Part shown: in pieces, positions 8,456 through 17,677 of the stretch | How positions within the stretch are numbered: position 1 is the first letter of the stretch | Layout of the letters: every line of letters starts with the position of its first letter | DNA from: Ulvibacterium sp. | GTDB taxonomy: Bacteria > Bacteroidota > Bacteroidia > Flavobacteriales > Flavobacteriaceae | Reading direction: 5' to 3' | DNA: 64,000 nt | Assembly (NCBI RefSeq): GCF_028285715.1 | Contig: NZ_JANQOO010000003.1 | Location: 1 to 64,000, forward strand | Translations under genes and position numbers: made by a program | The notes under the pieces: generated by a model | Database searches by the model: none | What the model was told of the DNA's origin: nothing | The model's input: only the letters and a program-made list of their open reading frames with translations

Positions 8456-9718
8456 TTAAACCGCAGCGGCAATTTCCATAAGAAGCCCACAAATATAGGC
8501 TCCGGCAGTACCCACCACGTAACCCAATACGGCCAAAAGAATACCGACCGAGGTCAATGAAGGATGGAATTCGGCTGCGACAACGGGAGCCGATGCGGCT
8601 CCCCCAACATTGGCCTGGCTCCCAACCGCCAGAAAGAAATAAGGCGCTTTAATCAGTTTCGCCACTAGTATCAATAGTCCCGCGTGAATGGATATCCAAA
8701 TGAGTCCGACTGCTATCAAACCGGGATTTTCCAAAAATCGGCTTAAATCCATTTTCATTCCTATGGTAGCGACCAAAATATAAATAAACATGCCTCCAAC
8801 CTTACTCGCTCCGGCACCTTCAAAGTTTTTTGCCTTGGTGAAGGACAACCCGATTCCTACCATGGTCGAAAAAACGACCATCCACAGGAATTTGGACCCT
8901 AAAGAAGAAAGGGCCTTTTCCTTATTTCGGATAACTTCAAAATTATTCTCTAAAAACTCGGCAAAATGATGTCCAAGGAAGTGTGCTAAACTTACTGCGG
9001 TGAAGGCCAAGCATAACATAATGATATAGTCATATAGCGAAGTAATCCGGGTAATTTTTTCCGTATGGGCCGATACTTTTGCCTTTAGTGTTTCAATCGA
9101 AGAGTTGTCCGCTTTGAGCCATTTGTCTATGCGGTCGGATTTGCCAATCCCCAAAAGAATAATGGCCATCCAAATATTGGCCACAACAATATCTATCAGA
9201 ACCATGTCCCCGAATTTCTTTGGATTGTACTGGAATACCTCTAACATGGCCGCTTGGTTGGCGCCCCCTCCGATCCAACTTCCGGCAATGGTGGTCAGTC
9301 CTCTCCATACGGCATCAAAATCGTTGCCACCTACCGTGTCCGGAGAAAATACGGATACGATGAGGATAGCGATAGGACCTCCAATGATAATACCTATGGT
9401 CCCTGTAAGGAACATAATCAGGGCCTTAGATCCTAGATTCAATATAGCCTTTAAATCGATACTAAGGGTCATAAGCACCAAGGCGGCCGGTAATAGATAG
9501 CGGCTGGCGATGTAATACAGATTGGAACTTTCCTCCGAAATAATTCCCAAACTGGTTAAAACCGCCGGTAGCATGTAACACATCAGCAAGGTGGGAATCA
9601 CTGTGTAGAACTTTTTCCAAAAGCCTTTTTTTAGGGAAGAGGTATAAAAGACAAAGCCCAAACATAGGCATAACAGTCCAAACGTAACGGTATCTTCGGT
9701 CAAGGGTAGTTGGTTCAT
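8456..9718 (-). CDS. DUF819 family multi-pass membrane protein
   Basis: 420 residues from the ATG at 9718 (MNQLPLTEDTV). An upstream in-frame extension to 9817 exists but adds a non-typical N-terminus. There are many hydrophobic segments and a glycine-rich conserved region GSWIGGGANQAAM near the middle, with VGSQANVGGAASAPVVAAEFHP near the C-terminus, both typical of DUF819. This family resembles Na+/substrate symporters of the gluconate/GltS kind; the substrate is unknown. It is transcribed on its own. Confidence 0.9.
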   Translation of the reverse strand: MNQLPLTEDTVTFGLLCLCLGFVFYTSSLKKGFWKKFYTVIPTLLMCYMLPAVLTSLGIISEESSNLYYIASRYLLPAALVLMTLSIDLKAILNLGSKALIMFLTGTIGIIIGGPIAILIVSVFSPDTVGGNDFDAVWRGLTTIAGSWIGGGANQAAMLEVFQYNPKKFGDMVLIDIVVANIWMAIILLGIGKSDRIDKWLKADNSSIETLKAKVSAHTEKITRITSLYDYIIMLCLAFTAVSLAHFLGHHFAEFLENNFEVIRNKEKALSSLGSKFLWMVVFSTMVGIGLSFTKAKNFEGAGASKVGGMFIYILVATIGMKMDLSRFLENPGLIAVGLIWISIHAGLLILVAKLIKAPYFFLAVGSQANVGGAASAPVVAAEFHPSLTSVGILLAVLGYVVGTAGAYICGLLMEIAAAV

Positions 9719-9862
9719 TTTAGGACCTTTTAGGACAACATGGCCAAATATAATTAAATCAAGTTCAAATACAAGAACATAGCCAGGTTGAGGTGCCATA
9801 GGTTTAAATTTCCTCAACGATGTTTTAAGGAACGGCCATTGACCTATGTTTCTTCATCTTCG

Positions 9863-12061
9863 TTAGATGTTGAGCCAATAGGTAAATTTTAAATTTATAG
9901 ACCGAAACCTAGGTGAGAATCGGTCTACAAAATAATTGTCGTTGTAAACCAGGAATAGATCTGATAGGGGAGCAAACCGCCATTGTAATCTTGAGTTGAT
10001 ACCCAGATTATCCCTTTGGTTGCTATATTGGAATATGGTAGACCAGAAAATGGACTTGTTGAAGGTAACGTTGACTGTAGGGCTCACCAACCATAAATCC
10101 GCACTTGGAAAGGGATTGGGAAGGGTTATTTTATCATAGTTAATATTTAAGCCCAATCGTACCTTGGGTTGTAATCGTAGAGTAGCTTCACCTTCAATCG
10201 AAAAACGGTCCCCATTAAAAAAACGGCCTATGGCGGCCTCTCCTTCAAATGCGAGCACATTGGCTTGGTTAGACTCATATCCTAAAAAGACCGAGTTAAA
10301 ATGATACCCCTGATTTTCCGGAAGCGGAATGCCACCTTCGGTACCCGTAGGGTCAAAACTATTCGCTAAAAAGATAAATTGGTTGGAAAATCCTATACCA
10401 AACTCCGAGAAGTTCCGGGTTTCAAAATTCCAGCTTGCCTGTAGTTCATGATCAGTTTTCATATAATCCAATCCAGGCCTCCAAGTAACGATTGGAAAAA
10501 ACTCTATGGAATGATTGTTTATTGGGCCTTTTTTTGGCCAAAATACTTTTTCAAGGGAAGTGGCCCACTTTATAATGTCCTTCCTGGGCACAAAACCCAA
10601 ATCCGACTCAAAATCCTCATCAATAAAGACGAAATCGGTAAAAACGTTGAAATATCTGGAATTTCGGCTTAAAAAAACACCCACGGAATAGTTGTCCTCG
10701 TCGTCCCCTGGTTGAAAGGATTTATGTGCATAGAATTTTCCGACCCAGGTATTGTCCTCTGAGGCTAAATTGTAGTCAATGCCCAAAACCCTGTTGTACT
10801 CCTCTTCCGGGGCAACAAAATCATAATCCTTGAATGTTTGCCTATTTATGAAGAACAATCCAAAATTGGAGCGGGCAAATACTTTTTTTTGCAAGGCGAT
10901 CATCATGTTATTGTTCGAGGCAATCTCGGTATCCAAATTTTCATCCGTTTGGATATTTAAGACGCCCAATCGCCAATCCTCGTTCAATTTTCCACTTAAC
11001 CTTACACCACCAATTATCCTGTTTTGCACGGAATTTCCGGAACTATCGGTAGCTATACCTATTCTACGGGAAAAGAAAGGATTGGCATCCCTACTCCCCC
11101 CAAAACTTCCAAAAAGGTCGTTGTTATCTACAAAAAACTGTCTTCGCTCCGGTAATGAGATTTCAAAACGCGTAAGATTGGTAAAGATATCATCCACCTC
11201 TACATTGGAAAAGTCGGGATTCAAGGTAAGGTCTAGATTTAAACCATTACCTATGGCCACCTTGGCATCCCCTCCAACTTTTAGGTTGGTCTCCGTGATA
11301 TCCAAATCATAGTCTTTGTCCGCAATGGCATTAATATATGGGATAATGGCCAACGGCGTACGGGATTTGCCCAAAGGTTTTTCAAAAATCATATCGCCCA
11401 TGAAGGCGAGATTAAAGATCAATTGATTTTGGGGAATTGGATACCATACACTGGTCTCATTCTTCTGCATATCGAAGCGATAACTTTGAAAACGCCATTT
11501 GGCAATCCCCTCGGGAAATTTAAAGGAGGTCAGTGGAATGGCCATCTCGGCGGTATAGTAGCCATCGTATTGCTTCGCTTCTCCCTTCCATTTCACATCC
11601 CAGGAAGTGGTAAAACCACTAGTGCCCTGTCCTCCATTGGAAATTAAGGCTTCCCGCCTTACCCCATAGGGGTTCATACCAAAAAGGAATGCATTGGTGC
11701 CATCGTTGAAGGTGTCGAAAAGCAGGCTGATGTTATCGTTGCCTCCCGCCCTATAATCACGTTCCAAAGAAGGAATAACATAGTTGTTGCCTGGAGTGTT
11801 TACCCTAATTCCCACATAAAGCGTGGTGGCACTGTAAATCATTTTTATGTCCGTTTGGTACTCGGCAAGAATGGAATCCGAAGGGAAATACTGTTGAAAA
11901 TCATTGGCGCTTTCCGCCAGTTTCCAGGCTTCCTCATCGAGAACCCCATCGATTTTGAACGCGGTATCGACGTATTTTACAACGAAAGACTTTTTTTCGC
12001 TTTGTCCGAAAAGAGACGATAAACACAGAAAAAGAACAAGGGCAAGAACTGGTCTTGGCAT
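9863..12061 (-). CDS. CBM9-like / DUF5916 outer-membrane protein
   Basis: 732 residues. After a signal peptide ending at LFGQS, residues about 25-230 form a carbohydrate-binding family 9-like domain (KIDGVLDEEAWKLAE, TDIKMIYSATTLYVGIR, YTAEMAIPLTSFKF). The rest is a DUF5916 beta-barrel-type region with alternating aromatic residues, ending in LKFTYWLNI, typical of an outer-membrane strand. The function is not established; many Bacteroidota carry it. A TAAATTTG box on the minus strand (12084-12091) lies 22 bp before the start. Confidence 0.88.
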   Translation of the reverse strand: MPRPVLALVLFLCLSSLFGQSEKKSFVVKYVDTAFKIDGVLDEEAWKLAESANDFQQYFPSDSILAEYQTDIKMIYSATTLYVGIRVNTPGNNYVIPSLERDYRAGGNDNISLLFDTFNDGTNAFLFGMNPYGVRREALISNGGQGTSGFTTSWDVKWKGEAKQYDGYYTAEMAIPLTSFKFPEGIAKWRFQSYRFDMQKNETSVWYPIPQNQLIFNLAFMGDMIFEKPLGKSRTPLAIIPYINAIADKDYDLDITETNLKVGGDAKVAIGNGLNLDLTLNPDFSNVEVDDIFTNLTRFEISLPERRQFFVDNNDLFGSFGGSRDANPFFSRRIGIATDSSGNSVQNRIIGGVRLSGKLNEDWRLGVLNIQTDENLDTEIASNNNMMIALQKKVFARSNFGLFFINRQTFKDYDFVAPEEEYNRVLGIDYNLASEDNTWVGKFYAHKSFQPGDDEDNYSVGVFLSRNSRYFNVFTDFVFIDEDFESDLGFVPRKDIIKWATSLEKVFWPKKGPINNHSIEFFPIVTWRPGLDYMKTDHELQASWNFETRNFSEFGIGFSNQFIFLANSFDPTGTEGGIPLPENQGYHFNSVFLGYESNQANVLAFEGEAAIGRFFNGDRFSIEGEATLRLQPKVRLGLNINYDKITLPNPFPSADLWLVSPTVNVTFNKSIFWSTIFQYSNQRDNLGINSRLQWRFAPLSDLFLVYNDNYFVDRFSPRFRSINLKFTYWLNI

Positions 12062-12083
12062 TGGTAGTGGATTAGTCGGACAC

Positions 12084-12091
12084 CAAATTTA
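12084..12091 (-). promoter_or_regulatory. Putative -7 box (TAAATTTG) for the DUF5916 gene
   Basis: It fits the Bacteroidota -7 consensus TAnnTTTG and lies 22 bp upstream of the ATG. No clear -33 TTTG was assigned, so confidence is moderate. The rest of 12092-12320 is A/T-rich and shows nothing else that I can support. Confidence 0.5.
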
Positions 12092-12320
12092 AACGTTTAT
12101 TACGTTAAAAAAATGCCAAACTTTTTAGGCTACTTACTTTCTTAAGCGGTTTTTTGGCCATGCTTCGATTCTTGATAAAACACATTAAGTTGGCTATTCT
12201 ATTTCCCTCGAATCAAGTTTTTTAGCTTTTCAAATACCTTACAAAAGTTTGTACTATATGTTGCGGTAAGATGCCATTTTCCGCTTGCCTCCTTTTTATA
12301 AGAATACTATTTTTTTATTA

Positions 12321-14588
12321 TTAGGGATTAGAGTTCCGATTCTTGAATCTTTTGGTTTTCTTCTTTTTTGGGTTTTTGAACAAACGTTTAAAAAATCCAT
12401 CACGCTTTACGGGTTGGCAATCCAGTTTTTGGACGACTGTCTCGTCAGGCTTTTCAAATTTGGCATTGGTAATGGCGTTGAAAGAAGTATCTTGGTTCAA
12501 TTTCTGAAACCAAAGAGCAAAAATGGGAAGGGCTGCGTTGGCTCCCTGACCAAGAGTAGTACTTTTAAAGCCGATTTCATGGTTGTCCAGACCAACCCAC
12601 GTAACATGTACTAATTTTGGCGTTAACGCCACAAACCAAGCATCCTTATTGTTTTGTGTAGTCCCGGTCTTACCGGCCAAATGGTTTTTCAACGTATAGG
12701 TGGATCGTATGCGGGATGCCGTTCCTTTATCCACTGTAGATTTCATCATTTGGAGCATAATTTGTCGATTTTCTTCTGAAAAAGCCTGTTTTTTGGCAAT
12801 TTTTGGTTCAAAAACCGTCAAAATGGAATCCTTTTGGTCGGTAATGGTTTGTATGAGATAAGGCTTTACAGGTCTACCGTCGTTTACATAGCTAGCATAC
12901 GCCCCAGCCAGTTGATCAAGCCGTATTTCTCCTGTTCCCAATGCCAGGGAAGGCTTGTCGGGCAGTTTTGCCGTTATGCCCATCATCTTGGCCTGCTCAA
13001 TGGTCTCAAGAATCCCCGTCTTCTCCAATATTTTTACGGCCACGGTATTGACTGAGTTGCTCAAAGCCTCTTCCATAGAGTAGTTAAGGTATGTCTCGTC
13101 CTTTTTACCGGAATTGCTCGGGGACCATCCTTCAAGATTTTTGTACGCCACTTCCTGTGCCGAAAAATAAGTGCAAGGGGCAATACCATTCTCCAGGGCG
13201 GCCGTATATAGAATAGGTTTAAAGGTAGAACCAACCTGTCGCTTACTTTGGGAAATATGGTCGTACTTAAAATATTTATAATTTATTCCTCCAATCCACG
13301 TTTTTACCGCTCCGTTCCCTGCATCAATCGTCAAGGACCCTGTGTTTAAAAACTTCATGTAGTGGGAAATACTATCCAAAACACTTGCCTCTATCATTTT
13401 TTTACCATCCCAGTCGGCCAGTTCCATTTTTCTTTTCTGGCGCAGGGAGTCCATAATTTCATTTTCCCCCCATCCGGAAGCCTTTAGTTTTTGATAAGTT
13501 TGTGTTTTGCGGACCAACTTCTCTATTAGCTTTTTATCCTGGATCCATGGGGCTTTGGAACCATAACTTTTTTCAAATTTCCGTTGTAATGATTTTACAT
13601 GCTTCGACATAGTTTCCTCGGCCAACATCTGCATTGTATAATCCAAGGTGGTATAAATTTTAAGGCCGGATGTATAGATATTGTAGTCATTTCCTTTTTC
13701 CTTTTCGGCCGTGTTCCATTTTTGCAGTTGTTTACGTACTTCCTCTCTAAAATAGGGTGCTAGGCCCTGATTATGATCAAACTCCCTATAATCTAACTTC
13801 AAAGGAATTTTTGCAATACTGTCCCTTTCTTCTTCTGTTAGAAAACCATTACGGGTCATGGATTTCAAGACCAGATTTCGGCGGTTAAAACCTTTTTTAG
13901 GAAATATTCTGGGATTATAGCCATAGGTAGCCTTAAGCATTCCCACAAGGGTAGCGGCTTCCTCTATTTTTAAGTGTATGGCCCGTTTGTTAAAGAATTT
14001 CAGCGAGGCACTTTCAATGCCAAAAGTGTTATCTCCGAAAGAAACCGTATTCAAATAATGGGTAAGAATTTCCTGTTTGGAATATATATCCTCCAAGCGG
14101 GAAGCAATGATCATTTCTTTGATTTTGTGTATAATGATATAAACGGGTTTACGCCTTTTTCTCGGAAAGAGGTTTTTGGCCAATTGCTGGGTCAAGGTGC
14201 TTCCACCTCCCGAGGATTGATCCTGCATTAGAACTGTCTTGAAGGCCACCCGGAACAAACTGGGATAATCGATTCCCGAATGGCTGAAAAACCTTTCATC
14301 CTCTATGGCAATTAAGGCATCCAAGAGATGCCGGGGAAAGCTTTCGTAGGGAATAGGTTGTCTATCGTACAGATAGTATTTGCCAATCAGTACACTGTCC
14401 GCCGTATATACCTCTGAAGCCTTTTGGTATTGTAAATGGGATAGCTGTTTATTTGAGGGCAATCTGCCCCAAGCCCCAAAATAAATGCTGAGGACAAAAA
14501 CTATTAGGGCTACGGTCAAGGAACAAATCGCTATAAGCCCATATCTTAGATAAGGCGATTTGATTCTTTTAAACAACAATAGAACCAA
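12321..14588 (-). CDS. Bifunctional penicillin-binding protein 1A-like (GT51 + transpeptidase)
   Basis: Polymerises and cross-links peptidoglycan in the periplasm. It is 755 residues with one N-terminal membrane helix (about 17-38). The GT51 domain shows AIEDERFFSHSGID (E96) and GGGSTLTQQLAKN (127-139). The transpeptidase motifs are all present: GSTFK (S454), SVN (512-514) and AGKTGT (K640). The start is unusual: between the upstream in-frame stop (14604-14606) and the membrane helix there is no ATG, only TTG codons, the first at 14588. The C-terminal tail is short and lysine-rich. Confidence 0.95.
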   Translation of the reverse strand: MVLLLFKRIKSPYLRYGLIAICSLTVALIVFVLSIYFGAWGRLPSNKQLSHLQYQKASEVYTADSVLIGKYYLYDRQPIPYESFPRHLLDALIAIEDERFFSHSGIDYPSLFRVAFKTVLMQDQSSGGGSTLTQQLAKNLFPRKRRKPVYIIIHKIKEMIIASRLEDIYSKQEILTHYLNTVSFGDNTFGIESASLKFFNKRAIHLKIEEAATLVGMLKATYGYNPRIFPKKGFNRRNLVLKSMTRNGFLTEEERDSIAKIPLKLDYREFDHNQGLAPYFREEVRKQLQKWNTAEKEKGNDYNIYTSGLKIYTTLDYTMQMLAEETMSKHVKSLQRKFEKSYGSKAPWIQDKKLIEKLVRKTQTYQKLKASGWGENEIMDSLRQKRKMELADWDGKKMIEASVLDSISHYMKFLNTGSLTIDAGNGAVKTWIGGINYKYFKYDHISQSKRQVGSTFKPILYTAALENGIAPCTYFSAQEVAYKNLEGWSPSNSGKKDETYLNYSMEEALSNSVNTVAVKILEKTGILETIEQAKMMGITAKLPDKPSLALGTGEIRLDQLAGAYASYVNDGRPVKPYLIQTITDQKDSILTVFEPKIAKKQAFSEENRQIMLQMMKSTVDKGTASRIRSTYTLKNHLAGKTGTTQNNKDAWFVALTPKLVHVTWVGLDNHEIGFKSTTLGQGANAALPIFALWFQKLNQDTSFNAITNAKFEKPDETVVQKLDCQPVKRDGFFKRLFKNPKKKKTKRFKNRNSNP

Positions 14589-14683
14589 TTTTGTATTGCA
14601 ATATCAAATTAAAAAAAGGAAACGGCCTAGTTTTTAACAATACCTTACAACGGTTTCTCTATTTTTGGTGCAAAGTAGAATGT

Positions 14684-15454
14684 ATGAAAAGGCTTGTTCT
14701 GTTTTTTCTTTTAACCGTACAATTTTCGTTCGCAGGAATGCCATTTTGGTCCAAGACCGGGCACAGGGTCATTGGAGAAGTAGCTCAACAACATCTAAAC
14801 AGGAAGGCCAAAAAGACCATTGCCCGATTGTTAAACGGCCAAAGTTTGGCGGCTGTGTCCAACTTTGCGGATGAAATTAAGGCAGACACCAACTTCAGAA
14901 AGTTCAATGCTTGGCACTACGTGAATTATCCGCGGGACAAAATGTACTCCGATGTGGAACCAAGTCCTTATAGCAATGTTATCATAGGTATTGAAAAATG
15001 CAAACAGGTTATCAAGAACAAAAACAGTTCGATAACGGATAAGGCTTTTTATCTAAAGATGTTGATTCACCTTGTGGGTGATCTTCATCAGCCTATGCAC
15101 GTAGGTCGTCTAGAGGACAGGGGCGGAAATGACATTCAGGTACAATGGTTTAATAGGAACAGTAACTTACACAAGGTCTGGGATACCAATATGATAGAGG
15201 ATTATGGAATGAGCTACACGGAACTGGCGGCCTCCTTACCCAAATTGAATAAAAAGCAACAAAAATCGATTCAGGCCGGGGATATTTATAAGTGGGTAGA
15301 GGAATCCCAAGATCTGGCGAACGAACTTTATAAATCCGTGGAGGTAGGGGAGAAGTTATACTATCGTTACGGATATAAGTGGTGGCCTACCGTGGAACGG
15401 CAATTACAGAAAGGAGGGTTGCGATTGGCCAAAATATTGAATGACCTGTTTTAG
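14684..15454 (+). CDS. S1/P1 family nuclease, secreted
   Basis: 256 residues from the ATG at 14684, which begins a clear signal peptide (MKRLVLFFLLTVQFSFAG); the frame is open further upstream but without signal character. The mature protein has the family's tri-zinc ligands: an early Trp and His (FWSKTGHRVIGE), AWHYVNYP, HLVGDLHQPMHVG and RGGNDI. Family members cut single-stranded nucleic acids or remove 3'-phosphates, so nutrient scavenging outside the cytoplasm is likely. It is divergent to the PBP gene with a gap of about 95 bp. Confidence 0.93.
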   Translation: MKRLVLFFLLTVQFSFAGMPFWSKTGHRVIGEVAQQHLNRKAKKTIARLLNGQSLAAVSNFADEIKADTNFRKFNAWHYVNYPRDKMYSDVEPSPYSNVIIGIEKCKQVIKNKNSSITDKAFYLKMLIHLVGDLHQPMHVGRLEDRGGNDIQVQWFNRNSNLHKVWDTNMIEDYGMSYTELAASLPKLNKKQQKSIQAGDIYKWVEESQDLANELYKSVEVGEKLYYRYGYKWWPTVERQLQKGGLRLAKILNDLF

Positions 15455-15491
15455 ATGAATTGGGATCTATTTCCCGAGAGTTTTGAGATAT

Positions 15492-15779
15492 TTAGCGCTT
15501 TGAGATCTTGTTCCCCGAAATAGGTCTTTGTCTGGATGATTTGAACCTTGATACATTTTCTGACCTTAGTCTAAAGTGCTTGGTCTTTCTACCCTGTACC
15601 CTTTTACGCCACATCTTGAAACTACTTGCTTTCATTTCCCTACGCATGAGGTCTATGACTTCTTGTTCCGATATCCCAAATTGAATCCGTATGGCTTCAA
15701 ATGGTGTGCGGTCTTCCCATGCCATTTCTATGATTCTATCCAATTCTGGTTTTGAAAACACTTTTTTCGTCCTATTCAC
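15492..15779 (-). CDS. DUF2805 / TIGR03643 family small protein
   Basis: 95 residues, strongly basic. Residues 8-75 (PELDRIIEMAWEDRTPFEAI, FGISEQEVIDLMRREMK, FKMWRKRVQGRKTKH) match the TIGR03643 family, which has a helix-turn-helix-like start and an unknown function. The C-terminal 20 residues are Ser/Arg/Lys-rich. It is convergent with the nuclease gene. Confidence 0.88.
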   Translation of the reverse strand: MNRTKKVFSKPELDRIIEMAWEDRTPFEAIRIQFGISEQEVIDLMRREMKASSFKMWRKRVQGRKTKHFRLRSENVSRFKSSRQRPISGNKISKR

Positions 15780-15961
15780 AAAGTTAAAGTTAGGGAACTA
15801 GGGTAAATTTTGGGAACAGTTGGACCAAAAAAATCGGGGATTGGTCGATTTGATATACCCTGGCACAAGATTTGGAGTTATTGTATCTGAAGTTAAGTGC
15901 GAGGAGATTGGCTAAATAACCCGAAAGTCAAAGGCAGTGCTTAGTTTTATAAAAGGGTCCT

Positions 15962-15992
15962 AAAAAATCGGTTTGGAGAAGACCGATTTTTT
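15962..15992 (-). terminator. Hairpin terminator after alkB
   Basis: AAAAAATCGGT (15962-15972), a 9-nt loop, ACCGATTTTTT (15982-15992). On the minus strand it follows the alkB stop directly; the A/T flanks would let it work in both directions. The remaining gap 15780-15961 shows no gene that I can support. Confidence 0.8.
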
Positions 15993-16590
15993 ATTTTATG
16001 ACCCTAAAGGTTAGGTTAATTCGCTCTCCAATGGGTCTTGCCGTCTTTGGAATTTGATGTAGCCAATGACCTTGTGTCTCACCGCCCATGATCAGTAAAC
16101 TGCCGTGTTCCAGAAGTATTTTTTGTTTAAGGGTCTTATCCTTTTTATGTTTTAGGTGAAAAAAACGTTCTTGACCTAAGGTCAGGGAGGCTATTACTGG
16201 GTTGGTTCCTAATTCTTTCTCATCATCCGCATGCCAACCATTACTGTCCTTTCCATCCCTGTAAAGATTTAAAAGGCAAGTAGTAAACGTTACCTTTGCT
16301 TGGAGTTCAACTTTTTGCTTTATGTCCAGCATTTCGTTGCTAAAGGGTAAGGGTTTCATCGTGATGTTGGAATAGGAATAGGTTTTGTCATTGGTCCCAT
16401 AAAGGGAAGTTAATCGAGGTTGGAGATATTCCTTTCCAAAAACTCTAATGGTATCCTGTTGCCAAGGCACTGTTCTTTTCAGAAGTTCAAAATAGATGTC
16501 GGCCTCATTTTTGCTCAGAAAGCACGGATAATAAACAATTTCACTATCCGGCAAGTCAAGTATAACTTCTTCCTGAAAAAAGGACGCCAT
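15991..16590 (-). CDS. alkB: AlkB-like alpha-ketoglutarate/Fe(II) dioxygenase
   Basis: 199 residues. Removes alkyl groups from nucleic-acid bases by oxidative demethylation. Iron-binding HxD is in NGWHADDE, the second His is within GSLLIMGGETQGHWLHQIP, and the 2-oxoglutarate-binding arginines are in RPIGERINLTFRV at the C-terminus. The PRLTSLYG segment is typical of the ALKBH2/3-like subgroup. Its ATG overlaps the stop of the AraC regulator by one base, so the two are translated together. Confidence 0.93.
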   Translation of the reverse strand: MASFFQEEVILDLPDSEIVYYPCFLSKNEADIYFELLKRTVPWQQDTIRVFGKEYLQPRLTSLYGTNDKTYSYSNITMKPLPFSNEMLDIKQKVELQAKVTFTTCLLNLYRDGKDSNGWHADDEKELGTNPVIASLTLGQERFFHLKHKKDKTLKQKILLEHGSLLIMGGETQGHWLHQIPKTARPIGERINLTFRVIK

Positions 16591-17474
16591 TAGTTCAAGA
16601 TTTTTTTCAGCTGATTTCTATATTCAGAAGGATTTTGTCCAGTAAAAGCCTTGAATTGTTTATTAAAATGTGAAAAATTGTTGAATCCGCTCTCAAAACA
16701 TACATCCGTAATGCTCATCGGTTTTTCCGCCAAAAGCTTTGAAGCATGTACCAATCTGTATTCGTTAACGAACTGAACGAAGGTTTTGTTGGTAATTTTT
16801 TTAAAGTATCTGCAGAAGGAGGGCACCGTCATACTTACCAGATCTGCCATATCATCCAACGAAATTTCTTCCTTAAAATTGGCCTTTACATGGTTAAAGA
16901 CCTTGTTGATGCGATCATTGTCCTTTACCTCGGTCTTCATTGAAAAGCCTTCGGCATTTAAAACCTTAAAGTCTTGGGAAATAGCAAGTTCGTTCAGGAT
17001 ATTCAAAATGGAAAGCAACCTTTGAAAATCACCTTGATACTCCAAGATTTCCATTTTTTCTCCGATTTTTCTTTTGGTCTTTCCCGAAAAAGCGATGCCT
17101 CCCTGAGCAATTTCAAAGAGACTTTGAATTTTTTTCATTTCCGGTATATTGAAAAAGTCGTTTCCTAAAAAATCGGCTTTCATCTGTATTACGGTCTCGC
17201 TTTCATTTCCGGTCAATGCGTTGGTAAATCCACAATGAGGCAAATTACTTCCTATAAGTATAAGGTCCCCATTACCGTAATAGGATACATGGCTACCTAT
17301 CTGTCGTTTTCCAGAGCCGCCATTCACGTAGACGAGTTCGATTTCCGGATGGTAATGCCAGGAATTGTTTTTATTGTTCTTTTGCGAATCGAATTTTTGA
17401 TACGTGAAAGAGTGCCCAAAGTTGGGTTCTATAGCTTCAAAAGCAGGTCTTAGGGATGTCATTTCGTTCTTCAT
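16590..17474 (-). CDS. AraC family transcriptional regulator with cupin sensor domain
   Basis: 294 residues from the ATG at 17474; the frame is open to 17540 but the extra residues look non-coding. The N-terminal cupin (WHYHPEIELVYV, GDLILIGSNLPH) would bind a small ligand. The C-terminal pair of helix-turn-helix motifs (LDDMADLVSMTVPSFCRYFKK and SITDVCFESGFNNFSHFNKQFK) binds DNA. It is the first gene of a two-gene unit with alkB. A possible -7 box TAATTTTG lies at 17517-17524 on the minus strand. The ligand is unknown. Confidence 0.92.
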   Translation of the reverse strand: MKNEMTSLRPAFEAIEPNFGHSFTYQKFDSQKNNKNNSWHYHPEIELVYVNGGSGKRQIGSHVSYYGNGDLILIGSNLPHCGFTNALTGNESETVIQMKADFLGNDFFNIPEMKKIQSLFEIAQGGIAFSGKTKRKIGEKMEILEYQGDFQRLLSILNILNELAISQDFKVLNAEGFSMKTEVKDNDRINKVFNHVKANFKEEISLDDMADLVSMTVPSFCRYFKKITNKTFVQFVNEYRLVHASKLLAEKPMSITDVCFESGFNNFSHFNKQFKAFTGQNPSEYRNQLKKILN

Positions 17475-17516
17475 AACAAAACTAAAATTACGTCGGGTCT
17501 TATGAAGAAGACTATG

Positions 17517-17524
17517 CAAAATTA
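17517..17524 (-). promoter_or_regulatory. Putative -7 box (TAATTTTG) for araC-alkB
   Basis: The consensus TAnnTTTG on the minus strand, 42 bp before the ATG. The dyad at 17561-17580 lies about 37 bp further upstream, where an activator or autoregulator could bind. Confidence 0.5.
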
Positions 17525-17560
17525 CCCAAAATATATGCAATATTACCTGTTAACAATTTT

Positions 17561-17580
17561 TTAACCTATTCACAGGTTAA
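17561..17580. promoter_or_regulatory. Perfect inverted repeat, candidate operator
   Basis: TTAACCT (17561-17567), 6-nt spacer ATTCAC, AGGTTAA (17574-17580). A partly related ACCTGTTAAC sits just upstream (about 17545). It lies between the divergent AraC and secreted-protein genes. It is A/T-poor enough in its arms to be more than chance A/T symmetry, but there is no U-run, so it is not a terminator. AraC binding is inferred only from position. Confidence 0.5.
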
Positions 17581-17632
17581 AATAGCATAGAAATAAGAAA
17601 ATCGAGCGGTAGTATAGGCAGAGATACGGCGG

Positions 17633-17640
17633 TAAGTTTG
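17633..17640 (+). promoter_or_regulatory. Putative -7 box (TAAGTTTG) for the secreted protein gene
   Basis: Matches TAnnTTTG and would give a leader of about 30 nt before the ATG at 17678. Confidence 0.55.
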
Positions 17641-17677
17641 CCCTGTAAATTATTTAGTAACCCTAAAACAAAATGTT

